Virus record (IMG/VR): IMGVR_UViG_3300044712_001062
Span: 62,001 to 126,000 of that record
Direction: 5' to 3' (one strand)
Source of the DNA: a virus
Length of the DNA: 64,000 bases
In this document: in pieces, positions 21,367-28,734 of the stretch
Position numbering within the stretch: the stretch's first letter is position 1
How the letters are laid out: each line of letters begins with the position of its first letter
Translations under genes and position numbers: made by a program
Notes under the pieces: model-generated
Told to the model about the DNA's origin: nothing
The model's input: the letters and a program-made list of their open reading frames with translations, nothing else
Database searches by the model: none

Positions 21367-21403
21367 TTTTAGATCTAATTTTATTATGTCAAAGGTGAAG
21401 TGA

Positions 21404-21508
21404 ATGTATAAATCAAAAATGTATAAAACCAAAGTGGCTTTGTTGTTTGGACTGAATACTGTATTATTGTATACAATTGTATTTGTATCATGGTTTAAGG
21501 TGTTCTGA
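21404..21508 (+). CDS. 34-aa single-pass membrane peptide
   Basis: MYKSKMYKTKVALLFGLNTV then LLYTIVFVSWFKVF has a basic N-terminus and one hydrophobic helix (about 11-31). AAAGGTGAAGTGA provides a strong Shine-Dalgarno. The stop overlaps the next start (CTGATG), so translation is coupled. It may anchor or modify a membrane complex; function unknown. Confidence 0.5.
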   Translation: MYKSKMYKTKVALLFGLNTVLLYTIVFVSWFKVF

Positions 21509-21669
21509 TGTTGTTACAAGGTGAATACCCCCATTTGGTTGAAGGACTTATAAATCAGTACAAATGTTTAAACTGTGGACATTATTTACAACTTGTTTCA
21601 CTTGGTTATAATTATCCAGATATGATAATATGCGATCAGAAAGAATGTTCATATATGAAGGTGCTATAA
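21508..21669 (+). CDS. Zinc-ribbon microprotein
   Basis: The 53-aa product includes YKCLNCGHYLQLVSLGYNYP then DMIICDQKECSYMKVL: CLNC ... C-x5-C, a typical zinc ribbon. It overlaps the preceding stop and ends 1 bp before the next start. It is one of several virus zinc microproteins in this window. Function unknown. Confidence 0.6.
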   Translation: MLLQGEYPHLVEGLINQYKCLNCGHYLQLVSLGYNYPDMIICDQKECSYMKVL

Positions 21670-21670
21670 A

Positions 21671-21838
21671 ATGGAAAAAATCGAATGTAGTTTAATTACT
21701 GCTATGGAGATCATGAATGAGAATTATGCTTTGTATACTTTAGAACGAGATATGACTAATTATACCTGGTATCATAATGGTGTTGGATTAGGATCTTACA
21801 ATGAGTATACAAAGGAATTTGTGTATAGGGAGGTTTGA
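21671..21838 (+). CDS. Hypothetical 55-aa protein
   Basis: MEKIECSLITAMEIMNENYA continues LYTLERDMTNYTWYHNGVGL, a helix followed by what looks like a beta-hairpin. It lies in the tightly packed plus-strand operon and ends just before the ATG of the next gene. No family recognised. Confidence 0.5.
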   Translation: MEKIECSLITAMEIMNENYALYTLERDMTNYTWYHNGVGLGSYNEYTKEFVYREV

Positions 21839-21843
21839 TTATT

Positions 21844-22272
21844 ATGGATAAATCAGAATTAATTAAAAAGATACTTGATAACATGGAATATATGGAAGAG
21901 ATTCGTGGAGGTATCTGGAAATGCAAAGATGAGACTTATCAGGATCTATACTTTGAGGCTCATCAAGATATGCTTCCTGATGATTGGAGATATAAGATGA
22001 TACATGATAGTTTGATCGCGCTCGGGGAAGTCGAAGAAGGCTATGATGTCATGGAAGCATTAGACAGCCATATACCAATTTATACTCATGAACTCATGGC
22101 ATGGATGGGATCAAGGAATGATAGATATAGTTATGTTGATCAGGCAATTGAAGATTTTGGTAAGGCTGACAGCATCATTAATGATATCATGGCGGGATAT
22201 CTGAAGGAATTGGAAGAGGTTTATTATTCAGTTGATCAGTGGATAGATGAACATGTTGATGAGGATTTATAA
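21844..22272 (+). CDS. Acidic phage-type hypothetical protein
   Basis: The 142-aa protein (MDKSELIKKILDNMEYMEEI...) is acidic and helical, with DDWRYKMIHDSLIALGEVEE and RYSYVDQAIEDFGKADSI. From memory, this 'W-x-Y-x-x-I-x-D-AL' and 'Y-V-D-x-A-I-E' pattern occurs in short proteins of many tailed phages with no known function. GGGAGGTTTGATTATT gives the ribosome-binding site; the in-frame upstream TTG is rejected. Confidence 0.55.
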   Translation: MDKSELIKKILDNMEYMEEIRGGIWKCKDETYQDLYFEAHQDMLPDDWRYKMIHDSLIALGEVEEGYDVMEALDSHIPIYTHELMAWMGSRNDRYSYVDQAIEDFGKADSIINDIMAGYLKELEEVYYSVDQWIDEHVDEDL

Positions 22273-22754
22273 TGGTAGTGAATATGGAAGACTCAAATCC
22301 TATTGCATTGGCTAATGAGATGCATATTGTATATGATAGACTCAAGGATCATGAAGATTCTTTATGGCCTTTGGAAGATGGGGGACATTACCATAAGGTA
22401 TTTTTTGGGCAGATATGGATTAGTGATATTTGGAATGATGTTGAAGAAGCGCTTGAATCGTATGGTCTTTGGATAGAGACAGGGGAAGATGATGGCGCTG
22501 ATGTTTACGTATGTGGGAATGACACATTACATTTTTGTAAAAATTGCAAGTGGATGGATAAAGGAGAGTATGAATTAAGATTAGAGGTTTGTAGATGTTA
22601 TAAACCTCAAAATATTATCCAAAGAGGAAATATCTTAAAATTTGATCATTGCGATAAGGGATCATTGGCTTGCTATTATTATGTAGAAAGGACTGATGAT
22701 AATGCGAATGACTATAAGGATACATTAGAATTTAAAGCAGGATGTTATCTATGA
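22272..22754 (+). CDS. Acidic Cys-containing hypothetical protein
   Basis: The 160-aa protein has a helical acidic N-terminal half and a C-terminal segment with DTLHFCKNCKWMDKGEYELR then CRCYKPQNI and FDHCDKGSLACYY. The C-x2-C, CxC, C and C residues suggest a zinc fold near 90-145. Its ATG overlaps the stop of the preceding gene by one base. Function unknown. Confidence 0.55.
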   Translation: MVVNMEDSNPIALANEMHIVYDRLKDHEDSLWPLEDGGHYHKVFFGQIWISDIWNDVEEALESYGLWIETGEDDGADVYVCGNDTLHFCKNCKWMDKGEYELRLEVCRCYKPQNIIQRGNILKFDHCDKGSLACYYYVERTDDNANDYKDTLEFKAGCYL

Positions 22755-22966
22755 GTGATGATTTGAAATTTTTAGCGGATGAGATCAATAGGAAAAATGC
22801 TCTATTGCGATATTATCGTTCAAGGGTTGATCCTCATAGTCATATGGCTGCAATTGCCATAAGTGGTGAGTTAGAAGGATTGAGAAGGCAAAGGGATCAA
22901 GTTAAGGCAGATGTAAGGCTGGATAGGTTGATCAGTAGATATCCAAATGTTAGGAGGTTACTTTAA
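22751..22966 (+). CDS. Small helical coiled-coil protein
   Basis: The 71-aa product MSDDLKFLADEINRKNALLR continues YYRSRVDPHSHMAAIAISGE. It is helical with basic patches (LRRQRDQVKADVRLDRL). It overlaps the previous gene by 4 bp (ATGA). It resembles the minus-strand 20209-20424 protein in length and helix layout. It is the last gene before the putative origin. Confidence 0.5.
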   Translation: MSDDLKFLADEINRKNALLRYYRSRVDPHSHMAAIAISGELEGLRRQRDQVKADVRLDRLISRYPNVRRLL

Positions 22967-22983
22967 TTTTTTTTTAATGGCCA

Positions 22984-23260
22984 GTGATATTTTTGTGATA
23001 TTTTTGTGATATTTTTTTTTCGATTTTTTCAAGTGTTACGAATGTGAGATTTTTCACATCACAATTTTTCCAGTGATGTTGGTGTTACGAATGTCCAGGT
23101 TAGTGTTATCACAATTTGTTCAGTGATATCACAAAATAGTGTTATGGATTTGATGATTGGTGTTACTGTGATGTGGGTTTGTATGTGGTGATGTTAGATC
23201 GGCGGGTTAATAGTGGGGGGATTGACGAATGGTTGGTGATGTGGGGTTAGTGATATCACT
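22984..23260. repeat. Repeat-rich region, candidate replication origin
   Basis: Three tandem GTGATATTTTT units (22984-23016) lie in a T-rich tract. GTGTTACGAATGT recurs at 23033 and 23082, and ATCACAATTTTTCCAGTGAT at 23058 recurs as ATCACAATTTGTTCAGTGAT at 23108, so a 49-50 bp unit is tandemly repeated. The palindrome AGTGATATCACT lies at 23249-23260. No gene is present. Strand composition flips at this point (see findings). AT-rich tract plus direct repeats plus skew switch is the usual makeup of an origin. Confidence 0.5.
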
Positions 23261-23340
23261 GGGAATAAAAAACGGGGCGGTAGCGGTGGGTAATACATGA
23301 AAGCTGGTGTATATAAATCAATCCCAATATTTTCCAATTT

Positions 23341-23519
23341 TATCAACCGAAAATTTAATCAACCAAAAAAACATATTAAAAATTACACCCATAAAATTTC
23401 AAAATTACATCCACACCTCCATTAAATTTTATCAAACGAAAAATCTACCCAACCCCCTCCTATTTTTATCAAACGAAAAAATTAACTTTGATACCATCAT
23501 TCATTCTATCAAACGAAAC
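23341..23519. repeat. Iteron-like repeats (TATCAAACGAAAA)
   Basis: The motif occurs at 23341 (TATCAACCGAAAA), 23357 (AATCAACCAAAAA), 23430, 23467 and 23507 (TATCAAACGAAAC). The last three are spaced 37 and 40 bp. A TATA box (GTATATAAAT, 23309-23318) precedes them. Either initiator-protein sites of the origin or repeats in the leader of the 23551 gene are possible. Confidence 0.5.
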
Positions 23520-23550
23520 TTTCAAATAATGTAAACAACCACCACCCCTT

Positions 23551-23793
23551 ATGTCTAAAAAACGCACTTGCACTTGTGAATTTTGCTCCACCACCTTCCC
23601 AACCTACCTCAACGAACTTCTCCGTGGTCGTGCACAAACTTGCTCCAAACAATGTGCAGGAAAATTCAAGCATAAGAGCGCCACGAGCAAAATATGCCCC
23701 ATATGTTCAACAAAGTTTTCAACTTACTCCAATAGAACTCATTGTTGCAACGAATGCCAAGATATATCAAAGGCACTCCTTTCACAACCTTAA
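23551..23793 (+). CDS. Double zinc-ribbon protein
   Basis: The 80-aa protein carries two CxxC/CxxxC pairs: CEFCSTTF with CSKQCAGKF (about 9-38) and CPICSTKF with CCNECQD (about 49-75). The spacing C-x2-C-x18-C-x3-C repeats, so it is two similar ribbons in tandem, with basic loops (LLRGRAQ, KFKHKSATSK). Nucleic-acid binding is likely. Location beside the repeat region makes it a candidate origin-binding protein or regulator, by inference. Confidence 0.6.
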   Translation: MSKKRTCTCEFCSTTFPTYLNELLRGRAQTCSKQCAGKFKHKSATSKICPICSTKFSTYSNRTHCCNECQDISKALLSQP

Positions 23794-23819
23794 AATAACG
23801 TCAATAAGTGATCACTATT

Positions 23820-24083
23820 ATGGAACCAATTACCATAATCGGCTATATCCTATCAGCTCTTATAGTCGGAATACCCCTAGTCTACACCTATTCGAAAAAA
23901 CTTGGTCTTGCCCTATCATTCATCTATGAATTCCTAAACATCATCTCATCATACATGAATGGCGATCTCGATCACGAATTCACAGATTCTGAAAAACTCG
24001 CTCTTGCAGATTCAGTAATTGCTCTCGGCAAGCGAATCGACGAAAATCTAGACATCGACGCCATATTAAATTTTAAAAAATAA
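23820..24083 (+). CDS. N-terminally anchored membrane protein
   Basis: The 87-aa product MEPITIIGYILSALIVGIPL has one N-terminal membrane helix (about 4-24), followed by an acidic helical tail (TDSEKLALADSVIALGKRID). AAGTGATCACTATT before the ATG contains GTGATC, complementary to the 3' end of archaeal 16S rRNA. Size and layout fit a virion or holin-associated small membrane protein, but no family is recognised. Confidence 0.5.
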   Translation: MEPITIIGYILSALIVGIPLVYTYSKKLGLALSFIYEFLNIISSYMNGDLDHEFTDSEKLALADSVIALGKRIDENLDIDAILNFKK

Positions 24084-24143
24084 TTGATCATTAAACAAAT
24101 CTAATTTTTAAACCACAAAAATGATCAGATCTCATAGAAAACT

Positions 24144-24158
24144 TTTTATAAAGTAAAA
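24144..24158 (+). promoter_or_regulatory. Late-like promoter for the 24210-24446 gene
   Basis: TTTTTATAAAGTAAAATTG combines a TATA box with a GTAAAA extension close to the late consensus. A transcript would start near 24168-24175, giving a 35-40 nt leader with GTGATCACT before ATG 24210. Confidence 0.4.
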
Positions 24159-24209
24159 TTGCATATTATGTGTAGCATTTATTCGAACCGAAAACCTACA
24201 GTGATCACT

Positions 24210-24446
24210 ATGGTAGATATTGCAGCAGAAAAAATCATTAAGGAATATCCAAATGGATATACTATTAGACAGGACGCCGATCTGACCAACAAGGAAGATG
24301 GAATTACTTACTCCGATTACCAGATCGTCAATCCGCAGGGCAAAGTCCTTGTTCACGATGAAGATCTTGGAGTTCTCGAATCCTTCATTGCAAACCCAGT
24401 GTTCCTTGAGCGCCTGGAAAAATCCGGGTCAATCGTCAAACGCTAA
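24210..24446 (+). CDS. Hypothetical 78-aa protein
   Basis: MVDIAAEKIIKEYPNGYTIR then QDADLTNKEDGITYSDYQIV is a mixed alpha/beta sequence ending with a helix (ESFIANPVFLERLEKSGSI). AGTGATCACT just before the ATG is the Shine-Dalgarno; the same palindrome precedes the previous gene. A longer form from ATG 24168 is possible. Codon use is relatively GC-rich and even, suggesting high expression. Confidence 0.5.
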   Translation: MVDIAAEKIIKEYPNGYTIRQDADLTNKEDGITYSDYQIVNPQGKVLVHDEDLGVLESFIANPVFLERLEKSGSIVKR

Positions 24447-24558
24447 TTGACAATTAACAATTAACTTTTCAAGATACCAAATCACCTCCTTCTATTTTTC
24501 CCCAAACAAAACCATCCGAGTAATAAGTTTTATATACTCAACCACCCTACACTACTCC

Positions 24559-25254
24559 ATGGATTTAACATTAGCAATCATCCTATTCACTTTGATCGCC
24601 ATAACGATCATCTTCCTATTCCCAGACATAATCGGCCTCATAGCCATATTTGGATTATTCACCCTAATGTTTCTATTCCCCCTCATCTTCATAGGCTGCG
24701 GAACAAATCAAATCGCCTTTAACGAAGATACTAACACCACAACATTTGGCAAATCCCAATGGAAATTACCCTGGCAAAAATCCTCGGTAATGCCCAACAC
24801 CCCTGATAAAATCTACCATGATATAACCCTAACAACTTACACATCTGAAGGAACCCCCATCAACTTCTACTTCGACATGCAAAATGTCAAATTCAACAAG
24901 GTGGGCTTCGATAAATTCCAAATCCACAGCCAATCCGACTACAACAAAGTAATGAACGATCTAGTAATCCGAATTGTATCCAAACACACCTCAACATGGA
25001 CCAACGATTACGCTCATTACACCGGGACCAAACTAGACGACGAAATCGGCCAGGAAATCTACGACTACATCCAAAATTCAGATTACCATACTCTCTTCAA
25101 ATACACCGAAACCCCCTATGACAAGAGACGCCTCAACATGTTCCTGTTCTCAATAGCAGGTAGCAACGAACTCGAAAGTCCCTACACCTGTATAGATTAC
25201 AGCGGATACTGCCAAGGATTAACCACCGCAACAAACATCAAAAAATCCAATTAA
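24559..25254 (+). CDS. Membrane protein with SPFH/band 7-like domain
   Basis: The 231-aa protein starts with two hydrophobic helices (about 3-24 and 27-46). It continues GCGTNQIAFNEDTNTTTFGK and SQWKLPWQ, then KIYHDITLTTYTSEGTPINF. This 'Gx(N/R)xVxxxxG ... PW/PG ... vxxxDxxxxTxxGxxxxF' layout resembles stomatin/prohibitin (SPFH) domains, which scaffold membrane proteins. The C-terminal half (about 120-231) is helical and diverged. A TATA box (GTTTTATATACTC) lies about 30 bp before the ATG, so the transcript is leaderless. Assignment is by pattern, so moderate. Confidence 0.45.
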   Translation: MDLTLAIILFTLIAITIIFLFPDIIGLIAIFGLFTLMFLFPLIFIGCGTNQIAFNEDTNTTTFGKSQWKLPWQKSSVMPNTPDKIYHDITLTTYTSEGTPINFYFDMQNVKFNKVGFDKFQIHSQSDYNKVMNDLVIRIVSKHTSTWTNDYAHYTGTKLDDEIGQEIYDYIQNSDYHTLFKYTETPYDKRRLNMFLFSIAGSNELESPYTCIDYSGYCQGLTTATNIKKSN

Positions 25255-25295
25255 CACCAAAACATTTTTATACTATTAAAAATATACTATAAATC

Positions 25296-25877
25296 ATGAA
25301 AGAAAAAATTTTATCAAATCTCATACTTAACACTACTTGTGAATATTCAGAATTCATCATCCCACTATCATTACTCACACAATCCAACAACCAAACATTA
25401 TCAAAAAAAGTCACATTCAATGCTGATTGGTGTAATACATCACCCGAAGAAATAAAGAGTGGTATAGCAAAAACTTCTTTAATGCTATCGAATCGCATAG
25501 ATCTCGAAATTATAAAACTATTAATTAATTTTCAAAACCCACTTACTTTCATATCTAAAGATAAATGGAAAAATGGAGGGATTGCATATGACATTGGGGA
25601 ATCAATTCCACAAGAACACATAACACTATTCTATCCACTCAAACTATACCAGTATAATATACATGAGCAACTTAAAGAACTTTCAAATTTCCATACAATA
25701 AAAGCAATTGGCACTATGAAATTGAACCGCATAAATAAGGCAATAGTAATCGCATCTGAAACCCCAATACAAATAACATATAATATATCATTCGATGGCG
25801 ATCAAATGGGCAATTTCGATTACACTATTAAAATAGATCCAAATGCTGATATCTACATCATAGAAAATATTTGCTAA
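25296..25877 (+). CDS. Hypothetical 193-aa protein
   Basis: The protein (MKEKILSNLILNTTCEYSEF...) is mixed alpha/beta; TSLMLSNRIDLEIIKLLINF looks like a long helix and the C-terminal half is beta-rich (AIVIASETPIQITYNISFDG). A TATA box (TTTTTATACT) precedes the ATG by about 30 bp, giving a leaderless start. No family recognised. A capsid-associated role is conceivable but unsupported. Confidence 0.55.
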   Translation: MKEKILSNLILNTTCEYSEFIIPLSLLTQSNNQTLSKKVTFNADWCNTSPEEIKSGIAKTSLMLSNRIDLEIIKLLINFQNPLTFISKDKWKNGGIAYDIGESIPQEHITLFYPLKLYQYNIHEQLKELSNFHTIKAIGTMKLNRINKAIVIASETPIQITYNISFDGDQMGNFDYTIKIDPNADIYIIENIC

Positions 25878-26088
25878 AATCACCCACCCCTATTTTATTC
25901 CCTGCAAAAAATATGCGCTAATGGTTCTCCAAGTCATTATATACAACCTGAACACCCCCAACCTACCAAACATTTAAATACTTTAACTACCAACATACTA
26001 AATGCAAGGGATGTTGTTAACTGATCCACTAACAAACCCTTAAAATTCGATCATTAATTAATCAATGATCACCAAGGAGCAAATTCAA

Positions 26089-26313
26089 ATGTCAAACGAA
26101 GTATCTTACCCAATCGCAACTACCGAATCAATCATTAAGAAGAATGCAGGCGTTCACCGCATTTCACATGGCGCTGGAGTAAAACTCGCAAGTCTCGCAG
26201 CATCACATATCATCGATCTCGCAACCAAGGCCAACACCGTGGCAACTCACGCTGGACGCACTACGATCCGCGAAGAAGATATCGATGTAGTTCTCGGCCT
26301 CTCCTCAAATTAA
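26089..26313 (+). CDS. Archaeal-type histone
   Basis: The 74-aa protein is a single histone fold: ATTESIIKKNAGVHRISHGA (helix 1 and loop), KLASLAASHIIDLATKANTV (long helix 2) and ATHAGRTTIREEDIDVVLGL (loop 2 and helix 3). HAGRTTIREEDI closely matches the conserved HAGRKTIKAEDI of HMfB-family archaeal histones. It would form dimers that wrap or compact DNA. AAGGAGCAAATTCAA selects the ATG at 26089. The N-terminal SNEVSYPIATTESII replaces the usual LPIAPIGRII, so dimer surfaces may differ. It probably packages viral DNA or alters host chromatin. Confidence 0.9.
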   Translation: MSNEVSYPIATTESIIKKNAGVHRISHGAGVKLASLAASHIIDLATKANTVATHAGRTTIREEDIDVVLGLSSN

Positions 26314-26386
26314 AAATTTAACTTCTCCAAGTCTAAAATCTGAATCATACGTGGCATAATCAACCATTACTTTTTTAAATTATCAC

Positions 26387-26459
26387 AGTCCTATAGTGTA
26401 GTGGCCAACCATACTGGATTTTGAGTCCGGTGACACCAGTTCGAATCTGGTTAGGACTA
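26387..26459 (+). tRNA. tRNA-Gln (anticodon TTG)
   Basis: The acceptor AGTCCTA pairs with TAGGACT, with discriminator A. The D-arm region is TAGTGTAGTGGCCAACCATA. The anticodon arm CTGGA-TTTTGAG-TCCGG has anticodon TTG, and the T-arm CCAG-TTCGAAT-CTGG is near canonical. The A1 start and the GTAGTGGCCAA D-loop match archaeal tRNA-Gln. CCA is not encoded. The following ORF starts 3 bp after the tRNA, so processing of a joint transcript is needed. Confidence 0.92.
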
Positions 26460-26461
26460 TC

Positions 26462-26626
26462 ATGAAAACCTTAAATTTCTCCAAACCTTCACCAAACCCA
26501 ACCATTCAAATGATCGCACAAATGGTCCATCACAACGAACTACCATTTACACACGCTCTATACATCCTCCAGGTCGATCCTGAAGAACTTCAAGCACTAC
26601 TAACAATCTACCCTAAAAAAGTTTAA
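26462..26626 (+). CDS. Small protein abutting the tRNA
   Basis: The 54-aa product begins MKTLNFSKPSPNPTIQMIAQ and continues MVHHNELPFTHALYILQVDP. The 'A-x-x-M-x-x-x-x-(4-6)-x-A-L-x-I-L-x-V-D-P-x-x-L' pattern resembles a short helix-turn-helix. It starts 3 bp after tRNA-Gln, so it lacks room for its own promoter or leader. Its mRNA would begin at the tRNA 3' processing cut. Confidence 0.5.
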   Translation: MKTLNFSKPSPNPTIQMIAQMVHHNELPFTHALYILQVDPEELQALLTIYPKKV

Positions 26627-26631
26627 AAAAA

Positions 26632-26952
26632 TTAATGTGAATGATTACAAGTAGTTGCCTGACAATCACAACCAATCGATGTCCAAGAAGTATTATGAGT
26701 AAGTTCAATACCATTCACATAAAGAAGCCCACTCACTACACTACCACTTGGCACTTCAACATCTTCTAAATCCTGATTGACAAATTCCTCGAATTCTTCT
26801 TGCAATCTACCTAATTCCTCACACTTCCGATCAATTTCACCTTCCAATCTCTCAATCTTACTCAATTTCCCCTTAATCTGATCCTTAACCCACTTAATTT
26901 TCTTCTCCATCATTTCACTCTCAACTTCATCAACTAATTCGCCAATAATCAT
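26632..26952 (-). CDS. Coiled-coil protein with Cys-rich tail
   Basis: The 106-aa protein has an acidic coiled coil (EKKIKWVKDQIKGKLSKIER then KCEELGRLQEEFEEFVNQDL) and a beta-like tail ending SIGCDCQATTCNHSH, a possible metal site. A TATA-like GGTATAAAAG lies about 30 bp upstream. The gene runs against the plus-strand neighbours and shares with them the C/A-rich plus strand. No family recognised. Confidence 0.5.
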   Translation of the reverse strand: MIIGELVDEVESEMMEKKIKWVKDQIKGKLSKIERLEGEIDRKCEELGRLQEEFEEFVNQDLEDVEVPSGSVVSGLLYVNGIELTHNTSWTSIGCDCQATTCNHSH

Positions 26953-27017
26953 AATAAATTACCTCTATAACTTAACTTTTATACCTAACAATATATAAAA
27001 CTATCCCAAAAACCCAC

Positions 27018-27284
27018 CTAATTATACTTCTCAATTACATCCATCATGCCTTCAAACAACTCCTGCCCCAATTTCGTAACAAAAACAACCACATCATTCC
27101 CATTGGATCTTTGCCCAACTAACCCGCCATTCACTAAAATCTCCAATGTCTGAACAGCCTTAATACCCCCCAACTCCAATGGCCCATTCTCATAAATGTC
27201 CACAAAAACATCATAAGTTCGCTCATTCAACGCAACAACATTATTTCTATATTCTTCATAATATTTTAAGGGGGTTCTTTTCAT
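27018..27284 (-). CDS. Winged-helix-like small protein
   Basis: The 88-aa product MKRTPLKYYEEYRNNVVALN carries a segment DVFVDIYENGPLELGGIKAV then QTLEILVNGGLVGQRSNGND, which reads as helix-turn-helix plus a wing. It could bind DNA and regulate neighbouring genes. Its ATG overlaps the stop of the upstream gene by one base, indicating coupling. Confidence 0.5.
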   Translation of the reverse strand: MKRTPLKYYEEYRNNVVALNERTYDVFVDIYENGPLELGGIKAVQTLEILVNGGLVGQRSNGNDVVVFVTKLGQELFEGMMDVIEKYN

Positions 27285-27466
27285 TATTCCCCACCCTTTT
27301 CAAACTCAATAACAATCTTTTCGATCATCTTACAAATTTCATTGCAAATTTCGGCCAATTCATAAAACAATAAACTTATGACCTCAAAAATCATCCCCAT
27401 AAAAGCAAATGGCAACATAAAAACCAACACTATAAACAACCTAATCCCCTTACGATAATTTTCCAT
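27284..27466 (-). CDS. Single-pass membrane protein
   Basis: The 60-aa product from ATG 27464-27466 (MENYRKGIRLFIVLVFMLPF...) has a membrane stretch at about 9-35 (RLFIVLVFMLPFAFMGMIFE VISLLFY), then an acidic helix ending EFEKGGE. A longer in-frame start would overlap the peptidase gene. It lies between the peptidase and the winged-helix gene and is probably co-expressed with both. Confidence 0.5.
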   Translation of the reverse strand: MENYRKGIRLFIVLVFMLPFAFMGMIFEVISLLFYELAEICNEICKMIEKIVIEFEKGGE

Positions 27467-27468
27467 AT

Positions 27469-27861
27469 TCAACCATCCCCCAACAAGCATTCGTCATTTG
27501 CCCAGGCATTGCAAAATCCAACTGCCAGTTTCTCAATCATCATCTCGAAAATACTATTGCCAAAGTCATTCAATGGCTTTTTCCTCTCCAAATACCCCAA
27601 AAAGTTATCGCAAACAATATGAACCATCTCATGAGTAACCGTCAGCATCCAATCAATGCCAACCACATCCTTATTCACAAAAATAACATACTTATTAAGC
27701 GTCCTTTGCGACTCATAATATCCATGGACACAACCATCAATCCCCTTCAACTTAATATGATCATCGTCAATAATCTCGCCATACACATCACAGTCATTCA
27801 ACCTCATCAAATCCTGCAATTCGATAATATATCTGGCCAAATTTACATCATTCAATTCCAT
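27469..27861 (-). CDS. HExxH metallopeptidase-like protein
   Basis: A TATA box (CTTTTATATG on the minus strand) lies about 30 bp before the ATG at 27859-27861, so this leaderless start is preferred over the longer frame to 27936. The 130-aa product has VTHEMVHIVCDNFLG with the zinc motif HEMVH (77-81) and a downstream acidic helix (SIFEMMIEKLAVGFCNAW) that could provide a third ligand. This matches small zincin-type peptidases of phages. Target unknown; a role in virion protein processing or lysis is possible. The C-terminal start of the next gene lies 2 bp away. Confidence 0.65.
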   Translation of the reverse strand: MELNDVNLARYIIELQDLMRLNDCDVYGEIIDDDHIKLKGIDGCVHGYYESQRTLNKYVIFVNKDVVGIDWMLTVTHEMVHIVCDNFLGYLERKKPLNDFGNSIFEMMIEKLAVGFCNAWANDECLLGDG

Positions 27862-28006
27862 ATAACAAACTATATACAACAACACATATAAAAGCCCAAC
27901 CCAAAAGTTTAAATAATCTATTTTTTTCGATCTCAACGACTACTATTTGCGAACTTTTATAACTCACGCGCACATAAAACCCTGCTAAAAAAGACCCGGA
28001 AAAACT

Positions 28007-28074
28007 ACTCTAACAAAAACAAAGGAAAAGGAAATGATCTTCCTCTTCTTTTATTCTTGCGTTGGGGTACATAC
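28007..28074 (-). ncRNA. Viral small RNA family, copy E
   Basis: On the minus strand a TATA box (TTTATAAA, 28091-28098) lies 24 bp before GTATGTACCCCAACGC; A replaces G in the start motif, the only copy with this change. Arms AATAAAAGAAGAGGAAGA and TTTCCTTTTCCTTTG pair, and the 3' motif is GTTAGAGTAGTTTTTCC. It stands alone, not in a convergent pair. Confidence 0.6.
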
Positions 28075-28149
28075 AAATAAGAATAACCAATTTATAAAAC
28101 TATTGTTCCACGATAATTATTAATGTTATAATAACAAATATACTCGTAT

Positions 28150-28722
28150 ATGTTCATCAAACCAATTCAAACACGATATCAAGGTTATAATTTTCGAAGT
28201 AGGCTTGAAGCACGTTGGGCAGTATTTTTCGACGCTTTAAACATCAACTGGGAATATGAAAGTGAAGGATATGTATTGCCAAATGGCAAAAATTATCTCC
28301 CAGATTTTTATTTACCACAAGTAAACATGTATGTAGAAGTAAAGCCAAAGATTGGTTTTGATGAAATTGCTCTTTCTAAATGTAAAGAACTTGTAATGTC
28401 ATTAAAATGTGGAATATTGCTTGCCGAAGGAATGCCAGGATCTACCCCAGTTATAAATGGCTATGAATATGGCGAGCAACTATACGAAGATGATGGAACA
28501 TACATAAATCCAAACCCTGACGAATACATTGCGGCAAAATACCAATATCATCTATGGAATCCACATAATTACCATCAATGCGAAGGTAGATTTTATAACG
28601 ATCCTGGTTGGTATCCCAATTATGTATATTATATGGACGAAATTTACAAAAATATCATCAATGAAGCGGCGAACAAAGCAAAAAGTGCGAGATTTGAATT
28701 TGGTCAAAATGGCCCAACATAA
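28150..28722 (+). CDS. PD-(D/E)XK-type nuclease
   Basis: The 190-aa protein begins MFIKPIQTRYQGYNFRSRLE and continues with YLPDFYLP (about 49-56) and YVEVKPK (61-67). This combination (RSRLEARWAVFFD with E20, PD at 51-52 and E-x-K at 63-65) is a PD-(D/E)XK endonuclease core that I recognise from many phage genomes. It cuts DNA with divalent metals; specificity unknown. The C-terminal half (about 110-190) is aromatic, with HNYHQCEGRFYNDPG. It may act in packaging, recombination or host DNA degradation. Confidence 0.75.
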   Translation: MFIKPIQTRYQGYNFRSRLEARWAVFFDALNINWEYESEGYVLPNGKNYLPDFYLPQVNMYVEVKPKIGFDEIALSKCKELVMSLKCGILLAEGMPGSTPVINGYEYGEQLYEDDGTYINPNPDEYIAAKYQYHLWNPHNYHQCEGRFYNDPGWYPNYVYYMDEIYKNIINEAANKAKSARFEFGQNGPT

Positions 28723-28734
28723 AAAATTTAATCA

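Noticed and set aside
21241-21432. 63-aa minus-strand frame
   Set aside because: It lies over the promoter of the plus-strand early operon and lacks start signals.
23307-23534. 75-aa plus-strand frame
   Set aside because: It consists of the TATCAAACGAAAA repeats and low-complexity AT-rich DNA; the protein shows no fold-like pattern.
23576-23929. 117-aa frame overlapping the double zinc-ribbon gene
   Set aside because: The overlapped frame has ordered CxxC pairs, while this one has no motif and overlaps two better genes.
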